A DNA stretch of 64,000 nt from Lachnoclostridium sp. UBA903 (GCA_002294045.1 DBEP01000007.1:40711-104710), one strand, 5' to 3'; numbered from the stretch's first letter, positions 6,676 through 15,985 are shown. Numbers and translations are program-made. The notes: generated from the letters alone by a model not told the origin.

Positions 6676-8337
6676 TTACTTTATTTCAATATAAGATACC
6701 GAATGGGCCGTCATATCAAAACTAATTGCCAGGCAGCTGTCCGTTACCGCTGTTTTATAATCTTCCGTCAGTTTTTCAAGCTGGTCCCTTGCCTTGATTG
6801 CATTGTACTGCTGCTCATCCGGATACATGGGAGAACCCTGGCGCACCCATTCCGTATATGCATTGGAATGCTCTTCATCAATTCTGTAATGGGATACCTT
6901 TACTTCTTCCCTGTTCTTCAGCCCCGAAACTAAAAGGTTGACTTGAATGGTTTCTTTTTTGTCCCTGTCATTATTATGACTGAATACCACAATCTGAGTC
7001 TCCCCGTTATTCCCTCTTACCGCAAAACCCGAGACATCTGTACCTTCCTCCTTAGCCGTGTATCGGCTGTGAACAGGATTACCGATATCCGTTTCTTCTG
7101 TGAATTCGGTTTTAGGACCACGGCTGCACTCGAAATTAAGCCTTTCGTATCCTAATTGACCCAGTATCGTAAACATATTGAATACCGGTTTTTTTATTCC
7201 CTGAGTTGTAAAAGTACGGGTTCCTTCAAAACAGCGTTCTCTAGGAAACATAAAGGCCCAGGCAAGAGGTCTTATTTTCAGGTTGTACTTACGGCTTAAT
7301 TCATCAATTTTGGTATAGGTGGAAGCCACATAAGTAGCATAATATTCCGTGTTCCGAAATATCATGTTGGCATTGTCATAAATACCGCCTGCAGCCCAGC
7401 CGTCCGGGTCAGCCTCCGACAAAACAACTTCCCTGTCCTGATAGCCGTATTCTACGATTGCATCAAGACCTAATTTTACTTGATGCACCAGGCTTTCTAC
7501 GGAAGGCACCGCCTTCTCAGCCTGTATTTTAAAAGGAAATCCGCCGCCTTTTACATGGAAAGTAATGAAATCCAGTCTGGTTCCCTTTTGGTTTGTATAG
7601 TAATTAGCTCCGTTTTTGCAATGGTCCAGGAAGAACTTGAAAAACTTCTGGGCATGCCCGCCTTCAAAAATACCGGTTACCGCCGGTCCGGACAATCTGG
7701 CCTCAGGCAATATTAAGTGAAACGCATGCTCCGTGTAGTCAAATAATTTACAGTATTCGCCTGCATTTCCGCTCCAGTAAAAGATATCCGGTTCATTCCA
7801 AAGTTCAAAATACCAGGTATTTACTTCCTGGCTGCCATAACGTTCTATCAAATGTCTCATGGTTTCTTCAATCAGGAGATGCCATTTATCATAATCTTTC
7901 GGCGGACAGGTCCAGCCCACCTCCTTATATTGATTGTAGGCCTGCCAGCTGCCGTTAACAGGATGCAGGTAATTCTTATCCACCAGATCCATTGGCATAA
8001 AACCAAGTTCAATAAACGGTTTATTCCCTGTTTCCAGGAATGTGTCAATGATTTTGTCATAGAAAGTAAAATCAAAAACCGGATTCCCTTCTTCATCCTC
8101 CGTATATACATTGGTGGAACCGAATTTATAAGTACCATGGCAGTTCCCCGTGCAGAACATAAAATGGGTACGGAAATAATAGGGAGCATCCCCCAGAGCA
8201 GCAAATTCCTTAAGCAGCTTCTTTCCTTCCGGAATATACGTATAATTGCATTCATCATAACCGATATATCTCCAGTAATGCTCCTGTTCCCCCGTAACTT
8301 CCTCTGCTCTTACATGAATATCAACCGACTGTTTCAT
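6676..8337 (-). CDS. Glycoside hydrolase family 39 (beta-xylosidase-like)
   Basis: A 553-residue protein without a signal peptide, so intracellular. GH39 features are visible: the acid/base Glu in FELWNEPD (about residue 181), the nucleophile Glu in VVLSEADPDGWAAGG (about residue 300), and a C-terminal beta domain. The length is typical of beta-xylosidases in the family; alpha-L-iduronidase-like or other specificities cannot be excluded. It lies just downstream of the transporter ATPase gene (17-base gap, AGGAG ribosome site), so it most likely cleaves the imported oligosaccharide. The operon context supports plant cell-wall glycan use. Confidence 0.88.
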   Translation of the reverse strand: MKQSVDIHVRAEEVTGEQEHYWRYIGYDECNYTYIPEGKKLLKEFAALGDAPYYFRTHFMFCTGNCHGTYKFGSTNVYTEDEEGNPVFDFTFYDKIIDTFLETGNKPFIELGFMPMDLVDKNYLHPVNGSWQAYNQYKEVGWTCPPKDYDKWHLLIEETMRHLIERYGSQEVNTWYFELWNEPDIFYWSGNAGEYCKLFDYTEHAFHLILPEARLSGPAVTGIFEGGHAQKFFKFFLDHCKNGANYYTNQKGTRLDFITFHVKGGGFPFKIQAEKAVPSVESLVHQVKLGLDAIVEYGYQDREVVLSEADPDGWAAGGIYDNANMIFRNTEYYATYVASTYTKIDELSRKYNLKIRPLAWAFMFPRERCFEGTRTFTTQGIKKPVFNMFTILGQLGYERLNFECSRGPKTEFTEETDIGNPVHSRYTAKEEGTDVSGFAVRGNNGETQIVVFSHNNDRDKKETIQVNLLVSGLKNREEVKVSHYRIDEEHSNAYTEWVRQGSPMYPDEQQYNAIKARDQLEKLTEDYKTAVTDSCLAISFDMTAHSVSYIEIK

Positions 8338-8354
8338 TTTGTTCTCCTATCTGC

Positions 8355-9509
8355 TTATTTTTTTAGTTTTAATTCATTTACTCCTGCTAAATTTAAATCT
8401 CCTGCAAAATGGCAGGCCGATAAATGTCCCTCCTGTACTTCCTTTAGAAACGGATACTCTTTTTTACAGCATTCCTTTGCATGTCTGCAACGCGGATGGA
8501 AACAGCATCCTGACGGAAGGCTTGCCGCGTTTCCTATTTCGCCGGGCAGCATAATCCTTTGCCTTTTCACCGCAGGGTCCGATATGGGTATGGCTGACAG
8601 CAAGGCTTCCGTATAGGGATGTAAAGGATGATGGAATAATTCTTCCGTTTCGGCAATTTCCACCACCCGGCCTAAATACATCACACAAACACGGTCGGAT
8701 ACATGCTCCACCACACTTAGGTTATGGGCTATGAACATATAGGTAAGGCCGTATTCCTGCCGTAGGTCCTGTAGCAGGTTCAGTATCTGGGCCTGTATGG
8801 AAACATCCAGTGCCGAAACGGCTTCATCAGCTATAATAAATTTAGGCTGCAGGGATAATGCCCTGGCTATGCCGATTCTCTGTCTTTGTCCGCCGGAAAA
8901 TGCATGGGGATAACGGTTCAGATGTTTTTCTTCCATTCCGACTTTATGAATCAGCTCCCGTACTCTGTCCGCGATTTCCTCCTGTGTAAAGTTTTTTGAA
9001 AGCAGCATAGGCTCTGCTATAATATCAAAAATCGTCATTCTTGGATTTAAAGAGGTATATGGGTTTTGAAAAACCATCTGGACATATCTTCTCATACGGC
9101 GCAGTTCCTTCTTGCTCAATGCCGTAAAATTAATTGTCCTGTCTTCAATACCGGAAGTAACAGTTTGCCCGCTTTTCTTATGTAAGGGAGCGTTTTTGAA
9201 CCCCTCCGAACCGGTTTGAGCCGGCGGGGAATCTCTTAAACTGTCCTGAAAGCTGTTCGTTTTGTCTTCGTGAAAATAAAATTTAATTTCCCCGGAGGTC
9301 GGTTCCACAATCCGCAGTATGGTTCTCCCTAAGGTAGTCTTTCCGCAGCCCGATTCCCCGACAACACCCAGCACTTCATTTTTATGTATGGTAAGAGTGA
9401 CATCATCCACCGCTTGTACTAAACCTACCTGTTTCTTCATTATGCCTGCTTCAATAGGAAAATGCTTTTTTAATTGTTTTATTTCAAGCAAAGGTTCTTT
9501 TTTCTCCAT
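8355..9509 (-). CDS. Oligosaccharide/oligopeptide ABC transporter ATP-binding protein (OppF type) with an insertion
   Basis: A 384-residue OppF-type ATPase. Walker A GESGCGKTT lies near residue 52, Q-loop VFQNPYTSLNP, signature FSGGQRQR and Walker B FIIADEAVSALD, where the usual DEP is DEA. The C-terminal four-Cys region is intact (CCFHPRC...CHF). Between Walker A and the Q-loop there is an extra stretch of about 45 residues (roughly 95-140, polar, DSLRDSPPAQTGSEG...) where relatives have a short loop, making the protein longer than the usual 320-340. It overlaps the OppD gene end by one base; GGAGGTGGGG precedes the ATG. It pairs with OppD to power the importer. Confidence 0.92.
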   Translation of the reverse strand: MEKKEPLLEIKQLKKHFPIEAGIMKKQVGLVQAVDDVTLTIHKNEVLGVVGESGCGKTTLGRTILRIVEPTSGEIKFYFHEDKTNSFQDSLRDSPPAQTGSEGFKNAPLHKKSGQTVTSGIEDRTINFTALSKKELRRMRRYVQMVFQNPYTSLNPRMTIFDIIAEPMLLSKNFTQEEIADRVRELIHKVGMEEKHLNRYPHAFSGGQRQRIGIARALSLQPKFIIADEAVSALDVSIQAQILNLLQDLRQEYGLTYMFIAHNLSVVEHVSDRVCVMYLGRVVEIAETEELFHHPLHPYTEALLSAIPISDPAVKRQRIMLPGEIGNAASLPSGCCFHPRCRHAKECCKKEYPFLKEVQEGHLSACHFAGDLNLAGVNELKLKK

Positions 9510-10513
9510 TACCCCACCTCCGAATTGTATTTAAAACATCTTACGAAATGTCCGTTTTTCACCTCCATTAAGGGAGGAATTTCATTTTTGCAAATTTCAC
9601 AGATTTCATCGCATCTAGACCGGAATCCACAGTCATCCGGCGGATTTAAAGGTATGGGTACGTTTCCTTTTATGGCATTTAACCGTTCCGTTGTCTTACT
9701 GCCTAAGACAGGCATGGATTTCAACAGTTTTTTGGTATAGGGATGAATCGGCTCTTTAAATACATCAGTCACACTTCCGCTCTCAACAACCCTGCCCAGA
9801 TACATAACTGCAATTTTATCGGCCATTTCCGCAATTACTCCCATGTCATGGGTAATATAGATAATTGACATGCTATATTCCGACTGGAACTTCTTCATTA
9901 AATCCGTTATCTGGGCCTGCACCGTTACGTCCAGCGCTGTCGTCGGTTCATCTGCAATCAGTATCCTTGGTCTATTCACAAGAGCCATGGCAATCATCGC
10001 TCTCTGGCACATGCCTCCGGAAAGCTCATGAGGATAACTGTTAAATCTCTGCTCCGGATTAGGCATGCTTACTGCTTTTAACATACTAAGACAGATTTCC
10101 CTGGCAGCCTTTTTATCTTTCTTAGGCTGGTGTACCATGACGGCTTCCGTCATCTGTGCTCCTATGGTATAAACCGGAGCCAGGCTTGCCATAGGTTCCT
10201 GAAATATCATGGAAATATCCTTGCCTCTGATTTTTCTCATTTCCCTGCTGTCCGGGGAGTAACCAACCAAATCAACGGTTCCGCCGGCTTGGTCATGATA
10301 CAAGATTTCCCCGCCTAAAACTTTGCCGGGGCTCTGCACCGTCCTTAAAATAGAATGGGCAGTTACACTTTTTCCGCATCCGCTTTCACCGATAATTCCT
10401 ATGGTTTCATTTCTTTTCAGGTTGAAAGTTACATCATCCACCGCTTTTAACATACCGGCATCCAGCTTAAAATAGGTTTTTAAATTTTTAATCTGCAATA
10501 TATAATCTTCCAT
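9509..10513 (-). CDS. Oligosaccharide/oligopeptide ABC transporter ATP-binding protein (OppD type)
   Basis: An OppD-type ATPase of 334 residues from the ATG at 10513, chosen because AAAGGAGGG lies directly upstream; the frame also has an ATG 11 codons earlier with no such site. Walker A GESGCGKSV, Q-loop MIFQEPMASLAP, signature LSGGMCQRA, Walker B ILIADEPTTALD and H-loop YITHDMG are all present. The C-terminus keeps all four Cys (CGFRSRC...CEIC...C). It ends where OppF begins. With the two permeases and the lipoprotein it forms a complete opp-type importer. Confidence 0.93.
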   Translation of the reverse strand: MEDYILQIKNLKTYFKLDAGMLKAVDDVTFNLKRNETIGIIGESGCGKSVTAHSILRTVQSPGKVLGGEILYHDQAGGTVDLVGYSPDSREMRKIRGKDISMIFQEPMASLAPVYTIGAQMTEAVMVHQPKKDKKAAREICLSMLKAVSMPNPEQRFNSYPHELSGGMCQRAMIAMALVNRPRILIADEPTTALDVTVQAQITDLMKKFQSEYSMSIIYITHDMGVIAEMADKIAVMYLGRVVESGSVTDVFKEPIHPYTKKLLKSMPVLGSKTTERLNAIKGNVPIPLNPPDDCGFRSRCDEICEICKNEIPPLMEVKNGHFVRCFKYNSEVG

Positions 10514-10523
10514 ATACCCTCCT

Positions 10524-11651
10524 TTACTTATAAGGGTCGGCCGCATCCCGGAGTCCGTCGCCTACAAAGTTGAAAGCCAGCACCGCCGCCACAACAAAAA
10601 TACCCGGTATCATCATCCAAGGATACAAGGAAATCGTATTAATGCTCTGTGCATCCTGAAGTAATACTCCCAGACTGACTATGGGCGGTGTTAAACCGAT
10701 TCCCAAAAAGCTTAATGAGGTCTCCGCCAGAATCATATTCGGTATGGCCAAGGTTGCATTTACTATAAGATAACTGCCGAAGGAAGGAAGCAGATGTCTT
10801 CTGATTATGTAGGCATCTGTTGCTCCGCCTACTCTTGCTGCTACCACAAAATCCTCATTCCTGAGCTCTAAAATTTTGCCTCTTACAATTCTCGCCAGAC
10901 TGGTCCAACTGATTAAAGATAATATAATGGTTATGGCAAAATAGGTTTTAAGGGAGGACCAGTTGCTCGGAAAAGCCGCTGCCAGAGCCATCCATAAGGG
11001 AATATTGGGCATTGACATCAAAAACTCAATAACCCTTTGAATCATGGTATCGGCAATGCCTCCGTAATACCCTGAAATTCCGCCGATGACGCATCCTAAG
11101 ATAAAGGTGAAGAAAACACCCACCAGACCGGTGGTTAAGGATATTCTGAGTGCCCCTAATACCCTGGAAAAGATATCTCTTCCGGAAGTATCCGTCCCAA
11201 ACAGGAAAAATACATCTTCATCGGCAGTTCCGAAAAAATGGATGTCACTTTCTATAAGTCCCCACATTTTGTAGGGATCCCCACGGTAGAAAAAGGATAA
11301 ATAATGTTTATCCGTGGTATCTTCCTTATAATATTTCTTCCAGGTAACGGGGTCTTCCTCCTGCTTTAATCCATAGACAAAAGGCCTTAGGGAAAAATTC
11401 CCTTCCGCATCTATAAAATGAATACGCGTAGGCCCAATACTGATAGCCGACGTACTTCTTTTAGCCATGTCCTGGGGAGCAAAAAACTCGCTGAATATTC
11501 CCAGTATATACAAGATACATAGAACCGTCAGGGCGGCCAAAGCCAGCTTATGCTTCTTAAACTTGCTCCAAACCAGCTGCCACTGGGTCTGCATATAATA
11601 GGCATCCTGTTTTGAAACGCTTCTTTTTACTTTTTTATTCCATGCAATCAT
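10524..11651 (-). CDS. ABC transporter permease (OppC type)
   Basis: A 375-residue inner-membrane permease. The N-terminal cytoplasmic segment is followed by a helix (about 35-52, LALAALTVLCILYILGI), then a long extracytoplasmic loop of about 110 residues. The transport domain has the EAA-like signature (VVAARVGGATDAYIIRRHLLP, about residues 274-294) and further helices. It is longer than a typical OppC (about 300) because of the loop. It pairs with the OppB-type permease to form the channel. The start is ATG after GGAGATAAGGA; the gene ends 10 bases before the OppD start. Confidence 0.92.
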   Translation of the reverse strand: MIAWNKKVKRSVSKQDAYYMQTQWQLVWSKFKKHKLALAALTVLCILYILGIFSEFFAPQDMAKRSTSAISIGPTRIHFIDAEGNFSLRPFVYGLKQEEDPVTWKKYYKEDTTDKHYLSFFYRGDPYKMWGLIESDIHFFGTADEDVFFLFGTDTSGRDIFSRVLGALRISLTTGLVGVFFTFILGCVIGGISGYYGGIADTMIQRVIEFLMSMPNIPLWMALAAAFPSNWSSLKTYFAITIILSLISWTSLARIVRGKILELRNEDFVVAARVGGATDAYIIRRHLLPSFGSYLIVNATLAIPNMILAETSLSFLGIGLTPPIVSLGVLLQDAQSINTISLYPWMMIPGIFVVAAVLAFNFVGDGLRDAADPYK

Positions 11652-11666
11652 ACGCTTCCTTATCTC

Positions 11667-12659
11667 CTAATCTATTTTAATTCTCGGATCCACCACTACC
11701 AGAAGAATGTCCGACAGGAATGTACCTGCTGCGGTAATTGCCGTCAGCATCAGTACGCTTGCTCCGGCCAGATACATATCCTGGGACAGCAGTGCTTTAT
11801 ATAACAGGGAGCCTACCGTGGGTATATCCAGTACAATGGCAGTTACCGTTGCCCCGGAGACAATGGAAGGAAGAATACTTCCAATGGAGCTTATAATAGG
11901 ATTCAGAGCCACCCTTACGGGGTACTTATATATCATTTTGTTTTCTTTTAAGCCTCTTGCCCTGGCCGCCACCACATAAGGCCGTTTCAGTTCATCCAAA
12001 AGGGTGGCCCGCAGGATACGTATAACATTAGCCATACTTGCAAGACCGATTACGAATACCGGTATGGGCAGATGAATAATTAAATCCCCGACCTTTGCAA
12101 AGCTCCATGGAGCATTCTGATATTCCGGAGAAAAAAATCCTCCTACGCTGATTCCAAGATAATGGTTGCTGTAATACATCATGATTAAAGCCAGGAAGAA
12201 GCTGGGTGTGGCAAGGCCGATAAATCCTAATACGGAAAAGACATAATCTCCTATGGAATATTGGTGACGGGCGGAAAAGATACCAATAGGAATGGCACAT
12301 GCATAAGCAAAAATCAGAGTTACGGCAGATAACATAATTGTCATAGGCATACGTGTGGCAAGCAGAACCCCCACCGATTGCTTCCATTCAAAGGATTGCC
12401 CGAAATCACCCTGCAGCATATTTTTCATCCACAGGATATACCTTTGCCACATGGGCTTATCCAGACCGTATTGGGCACGCAGGCTCTGCACCACCGAATC
12501 ATCCACCTTTCCCATCTGCTGCTGCAGATTGGCAATATAAGAGGTCAGGTAATCTCCCGGCGGAAGCTGTATTACGATAAAAGCAAAGACCGACATTACC
12601 CATAATAAAATAACCATATACAGAAGCCGCTTATAAATATAACGTCTCAATCCTGTCAT
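11667..12659 (-). CDS. ABC transporter permease (OppB type)
   Basis: A 330-residue permease from the ATG at 12659, which follows AAAGGAGGA directly; an earlier in-frame ATG at 12671 contains that ribosome site. N-terminal TGLRRYIYKRLLYMVILLWVM is the family's first-helix motif, and six membrane helices are expected. The EAA-like loop reads YVVAARARGLKE followed by PVRVALNPI. It pairs with the OppC-type permease. It is separated from the binding-protein gene by a 66-base hairpin region that may set relative expression. Confidence 0.93.
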   Translation of the reverse strand: MTGLRRYIYKRLLYMVILLWVMSVFAFIVIQLPPGDYLTSYIANLQQQMGKVDDSVVQSLRAQYGLDKPMWQRYILWMKNMLQGDFGQSFEWKQSVGVLLATRMPMTIMLSAVTLIFAYACAIPIGIFSARHQYSIGDYVFSVLGFIGLATPSFFLALIMMYYSNHYLGISVGGFFSPEYQNAPWSFAKVGDLIIHLPIPVFVIGLASMANVIRILRATLLDELKRPYVVAARARGLKENKMIYKYPVRVALNPIISSIGSILPSIVSGATVTAIVLDIPTVGSLLYKALLSQDMYLAGASVLMLTAITAAGTFLSDILLVVVDPRIKID

Positions 12660-12672
12660 TCCTCCTTTCAAT

Positions 12673-12738
12673 CCGCTCTGTAAAGGTACCGAAGGATTCT
12701 AAATGTAATATACCTTCCGCGGCACCATTACAGAGCGG
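12673..12738 (-). terminator. Intercistronic hairpin between binding-protein and permease genes
   Basis: CCGCTCTGTAA (12673-12683) pairs perfectly with TTACAGAGCGG (12728-12738). Inner segments around GGTACCGAAGG and CCTTCCGCGGCACC extend the pairing imperfectly. No T-tract follows, so it is more likely a partial terminator or an mRNA-stabilising stem that keeps the binding protein in excess over the permease, as is known for many ABC importer operons. Confidence 0.6.
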
Positions 12739-12763
12739 CAAAACTTCTGTCCTATGGCAGTCC

Positions 12764-14773
12764 TTAGTTCTTAAAGTACCAGGTATCTCCGCGGTATGGT
12801 TTCCAGAAGTTATAATCATTGGCAAATGTGCCTTCCGTAGGTGTATTGCCAAGACGGTTACTTATGATTACAAGTCTTGGAGAAACACTGACCCCTATAA
12901 ACCAGCAGTTGTCGCTGATTCTTTGCAGAATACTTTCTCCCAGGGCTTTGTATTCCGGATCGTCAGAGGATAAGGTACCGAATTTTAAGCAGTCCTTTCT
13001 TAAGATATCGATTTCTTCCGGCGGCTGTTCTCCGTCAACACCGTCACTGTCCCACCAGTCCTTGTAGGCCTGCATGAATTCCAGGTCATCATAGGCATTA
13101 CCCGGTCTCAAACGACTGAATGCTCCTGAATTTAAATTAAATTCCCCTACACTGTCCATGGTAAATGCCTGCATACTCCTGTCATTGCTGATTCCTCTTT
13201 CAAGATAATAGGACCTTTCCTCCTGTTTGAGCGTAACCTTTATACCCACGGCATTCCAGTATTCACAGGCAATTTCACTGATGGGCGCAAATTCCTCAAT
13301 GGTTTCCAGAACAATGTTAAATTCCCTGCCGTCAGGCATTAACCGTACCGTATGGGAAGAATTCCATACATATCCGCAGTCATCCAGCAGTGCATTGGCT
13401 TTATCCGGATTATATTCCGTATTTGCGGTTTCAAATTCCGGTTTTATAAAGGAAGTATTAAATGAAGCGGTGGCCTGTCTTACCGTTCCTTTGTTATAAT
13501 ACAGGGTTTCATTAATGGCGTTCCGGTCCAGGGCAATGCTCATAGCCTGACGGAATTTAAGCGTATTAAATATTTCCCTGCGCAACGGTTCCTTATCCGT
13601 TATATTAAAGGTAAACGCACAGTCGGACCCTCTTGTGTTTTCAAATAGAAATACTTTATAATTGCCCTTCTCCTCATTTTCCTTTAGCATGGTATAATCA
13701 CTTACCGGCAGAGGATTTTCACCTGCCGCATGGATCTCCCCGCTGATTAATTTTAAGGCCCGGACACTTGCATCCTGTACAATTAATGCTTCCTGTTCAT
13801 CTATGTACGGGAGTTGGTTGCCTTCCTGGTCAACAACATGATAATAAGGATTGCGGCTGAAAAATTTATTGCCCTGGGCATCAATCCTGTTTAGTACCCA
13901 GGGATAAACATCCGGAGCATTACAATCCGTCTGGGCCTGGGAATTGTCGATATGAGACTGGAAACATAATACCCAGGATTCATAGCCTTCTTCCTTAGCC
14001 AGGGCTTCCGCATTTTCGTTATAATCAATGTGATATTGCTTCAAATATTCAGAAGGTGCAAAAAATGTCCGGATAATGCCGGTCGAATACCGGGCCATGG
14101 TTATTTCAAAGGACGGATTCGGATCTTGGAATTTAATATTCAACGTATAGGGACCCGACTGCTCATAAGCCATTACTTCTCCATTGGTACAATAGGAAGC
14201 ATCTATGGAAGGGTTTATATCCTTATTCAGCAGCACATCGTTATACCAGAATATAAAATCATCCGTTGTAAAATCATCTCCGTTGGACCATTTCATTCCC
14301 TCTCTCAAATGCAGGGTAAATATGGTGAAATCTTCATTTACATCATAAGCTTTTATAAGATTTGGTTTAAATGTTTTTAAATCTTTCTCAATGGCAAGCA
14401 AAGACTGGAAACGGAGCCCTTCCGTATCAACCTGACCCGTACTGGGGCCGAAAGCGGCTCCCACATAGGTACCGCCATAGGTGCCGATTTCCTCTACATT
14501 TACTAACGCCGGTTCTTTCGGCAGTCTTTCCTCGATGGGAGGCAATTCACCTGTTTCTACTTTTTCAGCTAATTCAGGCGCCTCCTTATATTGTCCTGTT
14601 CCTACTCCTTTGCCGCCAATGGCCGTATCCTGACCGGTTTTTACAGTTTCCTGTCTTGAATCTACTTCCGCCTTGTTATCTGCTTCTCCCTTATTTCCCT
14701 TTCCCCCGCATCCTGTAACAACCATAAGCAATATAATTCCTGCTGATAATCCAATAATTTTTTTCACCTTCAT
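12764..14773 (-). CDS. ABC transporter substrate-binding lipoprotein (family 5, OppA-like)
   Basis: A 669-residue extracytoplasmic binding protein. The signal peptide MKVKKIIGLSAGIILLMVVTGC has a lipobox VTGC, giving lipid attachment at Cys22. A linker rich in Gly, Lys and Glu follows to about residue 70. The SBP_bac_5 fold then includes LREGMKWSNGDDFTTDDFIF (about 153-172) and YNPDKANALLDDCGY (about 435-449). It is larger than typical peptide-binding OppA proteins, as seen in oligosaccharide-binding members. It is the first transporter gene of the operon, behind GGGAGGT, directly after the regulator gene. The ligand is inferred to be the GH39 substrate, not shown. Confidence 0.92.
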   Translation of the reverse strand: MKVKKIIGLSAGIILLMVVTGCGGKGNKGEADNKAEVDSRQETVKTGQDTAIGGKGVGTGQYKEAPELAEKVETGELPPIEERLPKEPALVNVEEIGTYGGTYVGAAFGPSTGQVDTEGLRFQSLLAIEKDLKTFKPNLIKAYDVNEDFTIFTLHLREGMKWSNGDDFTTDDFIFWYNDVLLNKDINPSIDASYCTNGEVMAYEQSGPYTLNIKFQDPNPSFEITMARYSTGIIRTFFAPSEYLKQYHIDYNENAEALAKEEGYESWVLCFQSHIDNSQAQTDCNAPDVYPWVLNRIDAQGNKFFSRNPYYHVVDQEGNQLPYIDEQEALIVQDASVRALKLISGEIHAAGENPLPVSDYTMLKENEEKGNYKVFLFENTRGSDCAFTFNITDKEPLRREIFNTLKFRQAMSIALDRNAINETLYYNKGTVRQATASFNTSFIKPEFETANTEYNPDKANALLDDCGYVWNSSHTVRLMPDGREFNIVLETIEEFAPISEIACEYWNAVGIKVTLKQEERSYYLERGISNDRSMQAFTMDSVGEFNLNSGAFSRLRPGNAYDDLEFMQAYKDWWDSDGVDGEQPPEEIDILRKDCLKFGTLSSDDPEYKALGESILQRISDNCWFIGVSVSPRLVIISNRLGNTPTEGTFANDYNFWKPYRGDTWYFKN

Positions 14774-14804
14774 ATAAAGCTACCTCCCATAAGCAAAACA
14801 TGCA

Positions 14805-14823
14805 TTAACAACTAAACTGTTAA
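14805..14823. promoter_or_regulatory. Inverted repeat before the binding-protein gene
   Basis: TTAACA (14805-14810) and TGTTAA (14818-14823) form a short dyad in the 83-base gap between the regulator and the lipoprotein gene. It could be an operator or chance in AT-rich DNA. I see no consensus promoter in the gap, so transcription may read through from the regulator. Confidence 0.3.
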
Positions 14824-14856
14824 CTAAGTAAATAATTTGTCCGTTCCAGTCAATTA

Positions 14857-15876
14857 TCATATGTTTTTCTGTAATGTATCCCTTGTAATCAGAACAGGCC
14901 TTAGAATAATTCTTTTATCAACCGAATATCCGTTATCATCCGAAACACGGTCCATTAAGGAAAACACTTCCGCAATCAACATATTGGCATCCAGTGAATA
15001 CGTGGTAAGATTGGGGGCAATCTGGCTTGCCAGCGGGATATTATCCACCCCTAATACCGAAGCATCCTGCGGCACATTAAGCCCCCGTGCCTTTAAGGCT
15101 TGAATCATTCCTATCGCCATCCAGTCATTTGCTGCAAATACTGCAGTAAACTTCCCCTCACGGACTAATTTTGCTACTTCCTCCCCCGCTCTGTAACCTC
15201 CCTCAAAGTTCATTTTTTCCGTTATAATGACATATTCCATTCCCTGTTTTCGTGCACCTCTTATAAATCCGTTTCTCCGGTAACAGGCTGAGGCGTATTT
15301 TTCCGGTCCCGTTATATGAACCACTTTCTTATGGCCATAGGCGGACAATACTTTTGCCGCATTGATTCCAATTTTAAAATGGTCGAAATAAATCTGAATA
15401 AATTCGTCATGTTCCGGATAATTTTCGAAAGATATCACTACGGAAAATATGGATTTGATTTTCACCAGGTCTTCCTCTTCCAGCTTGCCGATCATAAGTA
15501 ACGGAAAATCCGGTGAACCATTGGATAAGGTCTCCAAAGTAAGCGGCACAATATTAACGCAGTTTTTGGCAGAATAACAGGTCAATTCCATCAGCAGCCT
15601 GTTATAAAACGGATCGTTGCTTTTGATAGTGGGAGAACATAATAGGTTAACATATTTATTTTTGATATAAGGTGCTATATAAGTACCATTCCCTTCATAT
15701 TTAACCAGAATCCCCTCCTCCACCAACTGGCTAATTACTTCTCTGATTCTCTGCCTTCCCACTCCTATTTTTTCTTCAAGAGCTCTCTCTGATTCAATTT
15801 TCACCAGCCGGTCCGTTTGTATCTGTTTAAATTCCTTGCGCAAATTATCTGTAATCCATTTATTTTCCTGATTCAT
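14857..15876 (-). CDS. GntR/LacI-type transcriptional regulator (AraR-like architecture)
   Basis: A 339-residue regulator from the ATG at 15876; GGGAGG lies 9 bases upstream, and an earlier GTG at 15885 would overlap it. The N-terminal GntR winged helix (about 5-72) includes SERALEEKIGVGRQRIREVI and LVKYEGNGTYIAP. The rest is a LacI-type sugar-binding domain (about 78-339) with VVHITGPEKYASACYRRNGF and VFAANDWMAIGMIQAL. This fusion is the AraR architecture, which senses a sugar and releases operator DNA. It heads the opp-GH39 operon and probably also controls itself via the dyads at 15916-15993. Confidence 0.9.
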   Translation of the reverse strand: MNQENKWITDNLRKEFKQIQTDRLVKIESERALEEKIGVGRQRIREVISQLVEEGILVKYEGNGTYIAPYIKNKYVNLLCSPTIKSNDPFYNRLLMELTCYSAKNCVNIVPLTLETLSNGSPDFPLLMIGKLEEEDLVKIKSIFSVVISFENYPEHDEFIQIYFDHFKIGINAAKVLSAYGHKKVVHITGPEKYASACYRRNGFIRGARKQGMEYVIITEKMNFEGGYRAGEEVAKLVREGKFTAVFAANDWMAIGMIQALKARGLNVPQDASVLGVDNIPLASQIAPNLTTYSLDANMLIAEVFSLMDRVSDDNGYSVDKRIILRPVLITRDTLQKNI

Positions 15877-15915
15877 GGCTTTCACCTCCCTGAACAGTTT
15901 TTTCTTTCATTTTGT

Positions 15916-15930
15916 TGTGCATTTTGCACA
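15916..15930. promoter_or_regulatory. Perfect dyad operator candidate
   Basis: TGTGCA-TTT-TGCACA is a perfect 6-3-6 inverted repeat 40 bases before the regulator ATG. It shares the TGTRCA half-site with the second dyad 36 bases away, so it probably binds the same GntR-type regulator. Confidence 0.5.
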
Positions 15931-15951
15931 CTGCGTCACCCAGGGGTATTA

Positions 15952-15985
15952 TGTACATTATATACAATTTGTGTATTTGGTTTAA
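15952..15985 (-). promoter_or_regulatory. Regulator promoter overlapping a TGTAC-type operator
   Basis: On the minus strand TATAAT (15957-15962) lies 17 bases from a weak -35, TTAAAC (15980-15985). The -10 is embedded in the dyad TGTACATTATATACA (15952-15966), reminiscent of AraR-type operators (TTGTACGTACAA). A further dyad, TATTTGG/CCAAATA (15974-15993), covers the -35. Binding at either would block transcription, which suggests autorepression. Confidence 0.5.
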
